The position numbers and the translations under genes are program-made. Below, in pieces: positions 34,727 through 43,648 of a stretch of 64,000 nucleotides of DNA (positions are counted from its first letter, which is position 1; the number at the start of each line of letters is the position of its first letter). The notes under the pieces are model-generated. The model saw only the letters and a list, made by a program, of their open reading frames with translations. It was not told where the DNA came from and ran no database searches. Source of the DNA: Pestalotiopsis fici W106-1 (lineage: Eukaryota; Ascomycota; Sordariomycetes; Amphisphaeriales; Sporocadaceae); the NCBI RefSeq assembly GCF_000516985.1, contig NW_006917094.1:3286001-3350000 (forward strand). Reading direction: 5' to 3'.

Positions 34727-35038
34727 TATTGCTCAGTCGAGTAGATATCCTGTATATGTCAAGAGGAGAAAAGCAGTCATTGCCTCGGATGATTGGAAGA
34801 GTATTCAGTCTCCCGTTGTGACAGATCTGCCCACAGTGCTTTATCACGTCTCTCTTCAGTTCTTCAATCTCGATATCTTCAAGCATGCTTGGCAATACCT
34901 AAATTCAAGTTGTGGTATGCGAAGGAGTAAGGAAGGCACTCTTAAAAAATAGTATTTCTGTCTCCGGGGTATCATCATGCCAAAAACGCCTGTTCCTATG
35001 CAACCAGTATATCCTTTTCTTGTTTTGTAAAACAGTTT
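34727..35038. other. Short intergenic region between convergent genes
   Basis: A 312-bp shared 3' flank of the acetyltransferase and Rpp1 genes. No gene is seen. Confidence 0.55.
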
Positions 35039-36004
35039 CTATGCCTTCTGATCCGCAGGGTTGCCTTCGAGCAAGGCGAGCTTTTTGTTCTTTTTCGCCT
35101 GCCGCTTACTCAAGGGAGCACCTGTCTGTTCTTGACCGTCAGGACCTTTCCGCTTCTGGCCACCATTCTTCTCTGCCTTCGGAGCAGCGGCCGCGGCGTG
35201 GTGCTCAACCCCCTCCATCTTACCGCCATTGTTGTCATTGGCCGTGTTCTTCTTTGGCTTGTCGGCGACCTGGACAATCTCCACAACGCCCCTGAAGCCG
35301 TTCCTCCGAATGCCCTCATTGACCACGACACCGCGAGGGTTGACACTTTGACCCTCGGCAGCCTTCTCGGTGGCTAGGCCCCAGACCGCCAGCAGATTGA
35401 CCACGTCGGCGGGGGCCCGGACCTCCATGGCGCTGCGAGCCTCGCTGCTGATGACGATGCCTCGACCCCGAGTGGCGCGTACGAGCTGCATCACATTTCC
35501 AATAAAGGTGGCGCGGCCCCGGGCGTCGGCAGACAGGGCCTGGGCGTAGCAGATTTCGAAGCGCATGCCGCGGCGGACGGCGGCCATGACGGAGGTGGGC
35601 TTGAAGTGGTAGTTGAGAAACTGCGTCAGGTCGAGGGAGATGATGTGGGCATTGTCGATGTTCTGGCATGCAGCCTGGAAGCCCTTGTCTGTCGTTGGCC
35701 GGAGCGCCACAATGTCATAGGCATTGACGAGCCGGGGCACATGGTGACCAACGGAAGTGTCTGACACTGGTACGGTGCAACGAGTGAGCACGGTAGGGAG
35801 TCTATCGTCCTCGGGGAGACTCGAAGCAGATGCTTTCTTGTCGAACTTGGGGATTGGATTCGTGATCTGGCCCGGCACGGGGAGGCTGAGGGTGTGGTTG
35901 AGGGCGACGACATTGTAGCCAAGGTTGGCGCTGAACTTCAAGGTCCGCGTGAGCTCTGCGGCACTGGTCGAGGGTGACCATGCGAGATTCAGGTCGTAGA
36001 GCAT
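35039..36004 (-). CDS. rpp1: Ribonuclease P/MRP protein subunit Rpp1 (RPP30 family)
   Basis: Rpp1/RPP30 is a TIM-barrel-like protein subunit of nuclear RNase P (tRNA 5' maturation) and RNase MRP (rRNA processing). A single exon encodes 321 residues. Family features are MLYDLNLAWSPS at the start, TLKFSANLGYNVVALNHT, YDIVALRPTTDKGFQAAC, HIISLDLTQFLNYHFKPT, AAVRRGMRFEICYAQAL and GIVISSEARSAMEVRAPADV. After these, a lysine-rich, low-complexity tail (about 70 residues) ends in KRQAKKNKKLALLEGN and is probably nuclear-targeting. The ATG at 36004 is the only ATG that opens the conserved N-terminus; the frame continues upstream without another. Confidence 0.93.
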   Translation of the reverse strand: MLYDLNLAWSPSTSAAELTRTLKFSANLGYNVVALNHTLSLPVPGQITNPIPKFDKKASASSLPEDDRLPTVLTRCTVPVSDTSVGHHVPRLVNAYDIVALRPTTDKGFQAACQNIDNAHIISLDLTQFLNYHFKPTSVMAAVRRGMRFEICYAQALSADARGRATFIGNVMQLVRATRGRGIVISSEARSAMEVRAPADVVNLLAVWGLATEKAAEGQSVNPRGVVVNEGIRRNGFRGVVEIVQVADKPKKNTANDNNGGKMEGVEHHAAAAAPKAEKNGGQKRKGPDGQEQTGAPLSKRQAKKNKKLALLEGNPADQKA

Positions 36005-37410
36005 CTTGGGCCCCTGCTGCGCATAGCGAGCGCTAGATGCCGAATATAGATACCACAATTACGGCGGTGTTCCTGTTGCGACGGCGCAATTTGTTGGCAG
36101 AAATGGTTGTGAGGAAACTATGAAGAGGCGCACGATCTAAAAATTTCCAGCTATGTTCCTAGGTTAGGTACGTACTGGGGGGGTACTGTACCGAAGCTGC
36201 CAAAGTATCGGAAACCCCACCCAGTCACTCAGCGCCTCCCCACGCTGCAAGGACTGATCACCATCAGTACCTACATATTCTAGTCGCTGCAACTTCTCCT
36301 GGCCAAGTTCAAATAAATCGAAGAGCGCATCATTAAAATTCTTATAAATTTTCTAAGAATTACCATTATTTCTGCAATGAGTATCCATCCTTCTCTGCCA
36401 TGACCAAATGCTACCTATTTGGCCATTGAGAAGCAGCTCCATTCATGACCCAAAGTCTAAAAATATCTCCAGACGACAAGGTAAGGTATGCAGTTATTCT
36501 GATACCATGTAAGAGTAGTATTGCCTGACTGAAGTGGTAATATACAGAAATTAGTCATGGGTTACCAACTTAGTTGAGGAATTAGGTGCTGACTCGTGTA
36601 AATCTTCTCGATAACCGTTGAGGTCAGCCATGCTATATATATCGAGTATACCTAGGGCCCATATTGCTAACCTAGTGTTGATCAAGCCATGATCAGTCGC
36701 TTGACAGCATTGATCGATAGAGGCAAATCAGAGAAAACAAATTTGGAACTGCTCAAATAAGACATGTCCGATACTTGGGATGATAATGAAAGGGACAACC
36801 TTTGTCATTGTTGGTCAGCTAGTCTAGCCATGTATTCAGTATCGCAAAGAGTAGACCCCTTTTCAAAAACTTGATTTTCATCCACGAGTCTAGACCAGGA
36901 ATATTCCTCTCAAATTTGCCGAACTCTTTCTTAAATCCTTCAACCAATTCCGCTCTTGGCTACGGGTACCAACAGGCGGCGCGCCTGATGTTCTTCAGTG
37001 GTGCCACTGGTAAACCGTAACTCCGAGCTTCTTTGGAGGATTCTTTAGCAACCCTAGATAGACAGAACAGACCCCTTGCATTCTTCCATTACACTACATG
37101 GCGATGCTCGTCGAGAGCATCTAGTGCTATTGATTGTGGGGGCACTACACTATATATAGTCAAAGATCGTGGGCAAGCGATGAAATCATTCCATTTCAGG
37201 TAAAGGCAAGCATGACTAGGCTTCGGCAGTTTGTCTGCTTCAAGTTGGCTTGATGCGAAAGTTTAAGAATAGGATGCGTGTGCAAGTGCAAGGGAGGCTG
37301 CAGTGATTGAATACCCGAGCACCGGCACTCAGCAGCAGTAGTCGACGTTGAAATGCCATTATACTCGAACAATCAGATCACCTCATACTCTTTCCCCCCC
37401 CTAAAGTCCG
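36005..37410. other. Intergenic region between divergent rpp1 and the zinc-cluster gene
   Basis: About 1.4 kb, moderately AT-rich from about 36,340 to 36,660. Both promoters lie here. No coding region or RNA gene is recognised. Confidence 0.5.
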
Positions 37411-39846
37411 ATGTTGTCTTACGAATCAGAACAACAACAGAAAGAGCCGACAGCAGCAGCCAGCGTCAACGCCTCCAAGATCGGAAGGCAGGGCTCGCGA
37501 AAAGTACGGACTGGCTGCAGCACTGTACGTACACAAGACCTGCGGTGTTTGTATTTTTTCTCCCCATGTTTGGCCTTTGAGAATCATGTTTCCCGGTCCC
37601 ATATTTTTGTCTTGGGAAATACCCGTCTACGTGGTAGTCGTAGCTCGAGCGCTTGCTGGAAATTTTATACGATCAAGACAAGATTGAGAAGCTAACATAT
37701 TTCGGCTCGCCAGTGCAAGTATGCCAATCATCAGCGCAATCCTATTGAGCAATTTTCCGATGACGGTTGGCTAACACGATACCGAAAGAGTGCGGAGGGT
37801 GAAATGCGACGAAGGTAAACCAGCTTGTCAACGATGCATCAGCACAGGCCGAACATGCCACGGATATCAGGGGTTTGGTGACGGCAAGACCATGTCGAGA
37901 CGCGAGATCCTCTCGTACCAAGGCTCACTACTCGCCAAGTTGAGAGACTTGCCCGAATTTGAAAGCTCTGACGAAGGGAACCTCTTTGAATTCTTCTTTC
38001 ACGTCACGGCTCCCAGCTTGGCCCTCGATCTCGACTCAGAGTTCTGGAGATCCATCATGCCTCAGTTCTGCCATACCGAGGAACCTTTACGACACGCAGC
38101 ACTTGCGCTCGGCGGCTTTCACAAGGCCTTTCTCGATGGCCAAGGTCAACTATCCGACACCACTCCTTCCGCGCCCTTGGAGCAATACCTCAAAGCCATC
38201 AGATCGCTTCGAGGCAGATTGCAAACCGCAAGCAGCCACGACTTGACATCCATGTTGCTAACCACGTTGCTCTTCGTCTGCATAGAGTATATCCAGGGGA
38301 ATGAGGTCAACGCATTGAGCTATCTTCAGCAAGGCCGTCAGCTGATGCAACACTGGACATGCGTGCGCCGTGCTGCTGAATACGACGTCGGACTACTGAG
38401 ACAAACCATTGTGCCTCTGTACCAGCGATCCAGTTTCACAATGTGCATGTTTGGTGCCTGTCTTCTCCCAATTCCCGACGATATGGTTACATATCACAGC
38501 GTACCTGCTACATTCTCATCCTTGGACGAAGCGCGTCAGGTATTCTATTCTGTAAGCGACACCGTGTGGCACTTTATCTCCAACACGTCGCGCATTCGAT
38601 ATGGAGAGCTACCATCAGCTGAGGAATTTGCCCTCATGAATGACAGGCGTGAAGCTCTGCTACAAGATCTTTCCCAGTGGCATACTGCCTTCTCACTATT
38701 CATGGCGAGTGGGGACAGTCCAAAGACACTGAACCCTTCGGCACTCGTCATGCGGCTTCACTACCACGCCGCCATAATCTGGTTGAGCGCTTCCATGTCC
38801 GTTGGGGAAGCCTGCTACGATAGCTATGTTGACACCTTTAGCACAATACTTTGCCTCGGTCGAACATATTTGCGAACAATGAAGTGCTTCACTAATAGAC
38901 CCGGCGGGTATGACTTGGCAAGAGAAGGCTTTCTCGGGGGAGCCTCTGACGACGCAGAGCCCCAGCATAAGCCAAGTCATTCATTCATTTTTGACACACA
39001 TGTTATTCCAATCTTGTATTTCACGGCCGTCAAGTGTCGCCACCCTCTTCTACGGAAGACGGCTCTGGGATTGATGGAGGAATTGACGAGCACGAGGGAG
39101 AATCTGTGGCAAGGCAACATTGCTGTATGTGTCGCTAAACGTCTGATCGATATTGAGACGGCCTCTTCGGTGAGAATGCCTTCCTAGATTAAGAGTGGTC
39201 AGTGCTATGGGTAACAGCGTACTCAGAGCAACCCATTTCTGGATGTGGACCGTTCTTGCTGACAGTTCCAACCCAGGAGGATTATCGCAATGGGGCCAGG
39301 GGAGCATCGGTGTACGGGCAACGTGAGTCCGGCTCGAGTACGAGCCTGGGGCATGCCTCCTGTCTCGGCCACAACTTCTCAGATCTTCATAAGCGCAACC
39401 TAACGGCACAACCTTCGAGCCAATTCGAGCCTGAGGATGGGTTTCGTAGCGACGTCGTTGCTGATGGGCCATCGAGTGAAAACGTCATTGTTGATTCTGA
39501 AAGAAAGATTTCAGTTGACGGCATGATCGAGGAGCTGTTAGCCAATGGTCCCCGACTTTATGATGACAATGTTATGGCTTCTCGATTCGAAGAGACGAAG
39601 TTGGCTTCAAGAAGCCTAGCAACTGAGGACTGCCCGAAACCCGTAAGCGGCCCTGTACCGGCAGCATTCCTTAGACCGCCGTTTGGCGTCCCAGAGTATG
39701 TGCGAGTTACAGACGCAGTCCTTGAGCCATCCAAGAATACGTTGCGGAGGATAAAGATTGTTCGAAAGCTCCCCGGAAGAATAGACCAATGGGAAATTTG
39801 GGAGGAATGGATTGAGACAAGCATAAACAAAACGGTACAGCCGTAG
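37411..39846 (+). CDS. Zn2Cys6 zinc-cluster transcription factor
   Basis: A Gal4-type fungal transcription factor. My model has four exons: 37411-37524, a 5-nt exon 37714-37718, 37789-39169 and 39277-39846, in frame, about 689 residues. The joins give RTGCSTCKVRRVKCDEGKP followed by ACQRC and a sixth cysteine (RTC), the full six-cysteine zinc cluster at about residues 36-65. Both introns around the 5-nt exon carry a GCTAAC branch site. The long middle region resembles the fungal-specific transcription factor domain 2. The last intron (39170-39276) has a GCTGAC branch site and joins to a C-terminus whose closing PEYVRVTDAVLE...WEIWEEWIE pattern fits the family. An alternative is an intron 39321-39381 as well, which keeps the frame. 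Targets are unknown. Confidence 0.8.
37714..37718 (+). other. Proposed 5-nt micro-exon (TGCAA) of the zinc-cluster gene
   Basis: The bases TGCAA are preceded by CAG and followed by GTATGC. Including them supplies the second zinc-binding cysteine and a lysine between exons that otherwise cannot be joined to a complete zinc cluster. Inferred from splice signals and motif fit; no transcript evidence. Confidence 0.75.
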
Positions 39847-40471
39847 TCAAGAAACAAATATATATCATCAGATCAGTCCACCAACTGGAGACATCGATTT
39901 GAATTGGTGTGGCCTTGACAAACACAAATGCGATGGTAAAGTGCGAGTATGGGATACTGAAGAGAGCAGTTGGAGGAATTTGCGAACTCGCATACTCATC
40001 ATGCTAAGCTCCGTGACTTTGGACGAGACAACCCTATAGTCTATCGCTAGGTGCAGGACATGTCTGTGTAGTATTGAGAGAGTGCGAGGTCATGATGCGA
40101 GGCGTGGATCCTGAAAGGGATTCTGGCCTATCGGTAAGCCAGCACCAAGAGAACCTGGACTGCGCTAACTACAGGCAATCTCGGAAGGATGACCGCGCTC
40201 TCTGAGACTACCAAGTCTTTTAATAGAAAGCGGACCTCTAAGAGCAAAGTCCCTAGTTCATAATGACTTTTACCCCTGTGACAGCCCGGTCGCTTGACCA
40301 GCCTTAAAGATCAGCTTTAGAAGCCTCTGCAACGAGAGACGTGACTAGGTGATGAAATTGGCTATCATCATGTGTGATTTTCACGCTTATTGAAACAATC
40401 GGTTGAAGCTCCTACTATTTGTTCATTCAACATCATGCGTGCCTCGATGTAGACATCAAACATCACAGCTG
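39847..40471. other. Intergenic region before the GH5 remnant
   Basis: About 625 bp with no recognised gene. The GH5 frame stays open back to 40,403 with a hydrophobic LKLLLFVHS stretch but has no ATG there, so the missing N-terminus of that gene may have lain in this segment. Confidence 0.5.
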
Positions 40472-41317
40472 ATGCAGTCAAGCGACCTATTCGAATACAG
40501 GGACATGGAAGGGCAAGATGACCAGCCTGCAAACGAAGCCCGCGAGATGGGCGACGGGCAGGGGCATACTCTGCGATATGCCGGCGTGAACTGGCCCGCG
40601 CACATGGAAGCCATGGTACCCGAAGGCCTGCAGTACCAGTCGGTGGAAGATGTTGTTATGAAAATAAAAGGAATGAACATGAATGCCATACGTTTGACTT
40701 GGGCAACAGAAATGGTAGACCACTTTATTCAACATGGTCGCGATGCTGGGCTCGAGGAATCATTTGTCACGGCATTGGGTCCAGAGAATGGAACACGCAC
40801 CTATCTGCAGGTCGTCGAGAGGAACCCGACACTTATAAATGCAACAAGATTCGAGGTATGTTAGACTTCTCCCATTACCCCGTCCAAGCAACATCATCTG
40901 AGTCGCCTAGGTTTTCGACGCTGTAGTATCAGCCTGCATGCAGCATGGAATATACGTCCACCTCGATAACCACGTGTCTAAGGCCAGCTGGTGTTGTTCG
41001 CCCACTGACGGCAACTCGTATTGGGGAGATCATTACTTTGATACCATGAATTGGGTCCGAGGTCTTGCTTTTATGGCAGATTATGTGGGTCTATATTATC
41101 AAACACTACCTCGAAAAGTAATGTCAACAGGACTGACCACAAAGTGTAGGCTAAGAAGTGGCCAAATATCATGTCAATGTCATTAAAAAACGAAATTAGG
41201 CCCGCAGTATTTTCTCCCATCATGGCACCGAACGCGGAACCCACCACTTGGCTGAGCTGGTACGAGAATATAAAGCAAGGCGCAATGGCGATATACACAC
41301 AGCTCAATTATCTATAA
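40472..41317 (+). pseudogene. Truncated glycoside hydrolase family 5 (cellulase-type) gene
   Basis: GH5 enzymes cleave beta-glucans and related polysaccharides outside the cell. Three exon pieces (40472-40855, 40911-41084, 41150-41317) join in frame with GT...AG introns; the second intron has an ACTGAC branch site. Visible GH5 motifs are LRYAGVNWPAHMEAMVPEG, MNAIRLTWATEM, the YVHLDNHVSK strand and SMSLKNEIRPAVF, where the NE pair holds the catalytic acid/base glutamate. Similarity stops at about 41,308, where the AT-rich block starts, and a stop follows at 41,315. The catalytic nucleophile and the C-terminal half are absent. No signal peptide with an ATG is seen at the N-terminus. The remaining piece cannot form an active GH5 barrel. 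Confidence 0.8.
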
Positions 41318-41520
41318 GGGCAAATTGCCATTTTTAGTAATTTTGGCCCCTAAAATGGATATTTTAGGAGGGAAACCCTCTCCCGGAGGAAGGCCGATAA
41401 AAGCCGTAAAGGCATTTTGGAAAGCAATTTGGAGGGACCCCCTAATTTTAAAGGGTATTTTAAAGGCGTCGGGAGGGATAATCCCTTTAAGCGCGATAAA
41501 GGCGGGTATTTAATATTATT
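41318..41520. other. Transition zone with intermediate composition
   Basis: This segment still has CA and TG dinucleotides and G-runs, unlike what follows. It contains a perfect 8-bp hairpin with a 4-base loop (CCTAAAAT at 41,349-41,356; ATTTTAGG at 41,361-41,368). A 62-codon open frame (41,325-41,513, +) has no recognisable domain. It may be a lightly mutated end of a repeat. Confidence 0.55.
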
Positions 41521-43352
41521 ATATAGTATTAAAAAGGGTATTTAAAACTAATACGAATATATATAGCTTTAAATTTATTTATACCGCGTAATTATAGTAT
41601 TTATTAAATATAATAAATTAATAATTAAAAATTAAGCGTAATTATTTATTTAAGCGATTTATTTTTATTTTACGGCGCTACTTTTCCCCGATTATAGCGA
41701 ATTAAAGGCGTATTAATTAACTATAATAATCGATGCCTGCCGTAAAATAAAATTAAGCGTATAAAATAGGATTTCCTAAATATAGCGCGATCGTATTTTA
41801 TAAATCGCATAAAATTTAATAAAATGCGAAAATAGCTATAAAAATAATAATAAATAAATAATATTATTTATTAAATAAATAGCTTAATATTTAATTATTA
41901 TTATCGTTATTATAGCGTTAGCAGGCAAAATTAGCGCTCGCCGCGATTATTACCTAAATATTAATTAAAATAAACCTTTTTTTTAACGTATAATTAGGCC
42001 TGGCTAGCTAAATTACGCGTTTTTAAAAAAGCTTTTTTTATTTAATTAGTATTATACCTAAAGCATATTATTATATATTTAGGTATACCTTTATTTATTA
42101 TTATTAAAAAGCCTAATTAATTTATTAATATATAAAATAAAATATAAAATTAAATTAATTTAAATTAATTATTATTAATAATTACCCGGGCCGCAAATTA
42201 GGCCCGGGAAATAAACTAAAATTAATTTTATAATATTATAATTATAAATTTATATAAAAAGCTAATATAAATAGGCCATTTATATAAAATATATAATTAT
42301 AAACCTTATTTATATTAATATGCTTTCGAATATTAAAAATATATAATTAAGCGCTTTTATTCGACGTTTAAAGAATAAATATTAAGCATTTAATTAGCGT
42401 CGCTTAAGGAATAAAATAATAATACCGAATATTAGGCAAAAAAAATTAAGGATTATTATAAAAAAACCTATAATATTCGTTTATAATAAAATAATTTAAA
42501 CTTTTTATTAATTTTTTATTATAATTTTTTTTAATTTTAGCGATATTAATATTTAATATTTAAATTAAAATAGCTAATTATAGCCCCCCCTAATATAGCG
42601 TAAAAATTAAATTTAAATAACTTTTTAATAAATTATAACTTATTATTTATCCTTTTTAATTAACCTTTTTTTAAAAATACCGCAAAAGCCTCGAATTTAT
42701 AACGGAGTTAAAAAAAAAAATAGGAAAATAAGGCTACCGCCGTTTAACGGGTAAATAAATTATACCGTTTAAAACCTAAAAAAAAACCGTTAAAACTATA
42801 AAAGGCGGAAAAGGAAAAATCGGAAAAAAAATATACCGCCGCTACGGCTGCTAATAAAAGCGAGCTAAAAAGTAAATCGGCGATTTACGAATAAAAACGA
42901 CTTTTAATTAAAATCCGTAAAAAAAAAGGCTAAAAAAAATAAAATTATTATTAAATTTAAGGATTCCGAAAACGCCGCCGATTTTTTATTTATAATTAAG
43001 CCCTAAAATAAGCTATATACGCTTTTTTATTAGGCTAAAAAATAATTATAAAATCCGGATATACCGCTATATTAAAAAGATATTATCGAGTTTAAAATTT
43101 TTTTTAAAAAAACTAAACGAAAAGCATATATTATCCGTAAAAAAATAACGTTTACGGCCGAAAAATTATAATAAATTAAAATTAACGTTATAAAAATCGA
43201 AAAAGCACTAACGACCTATTAAAACCTTTATAAATAATAATACGCAAATTTATTTTATTATTTTCCTATTAGGCTATTATATAAAAGGCTAAAAAAATAA
43301 ATATTAGCCGCCGCGCGGTATATATTATATTATATATAAAAAATAGGGATAA
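41521..43352. other. Unassigned RIP-decayed sequence left of the LTR element
   Basis: AT-rich decayed DNA. On the plus strand about 42,790-43,000 is lysine/glutamate-rich when read from the AAG GCG GAA codons, suggesting an old coding region, but TAA stops interrupt it and I cannot name it. A GC-rich hairpin lies at 42,185-42,208. Confidence 0.5.
42185..42208. repeat. GC-rich hairpin in AT-rich surroundings
   Basis: CCCGGGCC and GGCCCGGG are perfect inverted repeats separated by GCAAATTA. The stem contains no CpA or TpG and so could not be altered by RIP, which may be why it survived. Confidence 0.85.
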
Positions 43353-43357
43353 ATTTA
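43353..43357. repeat. Target-site duplication, left copy (ATTTA)
   Basis: ATTTA directly precedes the left LTR and recurs directly after the right LTR (51,878-51,882). Five-bp duplications fit Ty1/copia insertion. The match is in AT-rich DNA and so is modest evidence alone. Confidence 0.6.
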
Positions 43358-43648
43358 TATAATATAATTAAAGGAGTATATAAAATAGGTTTAAAAGAGT
43401 TATAATATTGAAATAAGCTAAAAGCGTTAAAAGGTATAGGTATAATTATAAGGTATATTATATTTATTTAAATTTTAATTAAAAAGGGAATATATAGTCC
43501 TATTTATATATTTATTTATTAAAAAAATTTGTTAATTTTCCTAAAGCGTACGGATTTTATCCGTAAGCTTTTTGCTTTTAATAAAGATATTTATATGCTC
43601 TTTATATTTAATATTTTAAGGATTTTTAAGGTTTAATTAATTATTATA
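43358..43648 (-). repeat. 3' LTR of the copia element (left copy)
   Basis: 291 bp, aligned without length change to 51,587-51,877. Shared landmarks include AAATAAGCTAAAAGCGTTAAA, TAGTCCTATTTATATATTTA and CCGTAAGCTTTTTGCTTTTA. More strongly mutated than the right copy. In the element's orientation a purine-rich AAGGGATA lies just before it, in the position of a polypurine tract. Confidence 0.88.

Noticed and set aside
41071..41307. A minus-strand open frame of 78 codons that reads like a membrane protein
   Set aside because: It is the reverse complement of the GH5 exons, whose plus-strand reading matches family motifs and splice sites. The hydrophobic look is a by-product.
37411..41317. A secondary-metabolite or polysaccharide-use cluster (transcription factor next to GH5)
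   Set aside because: Only one regulator and one broken hydrolase are present, and the neighbours are housekeeping genes. There is no backbone enzyme or transporter.
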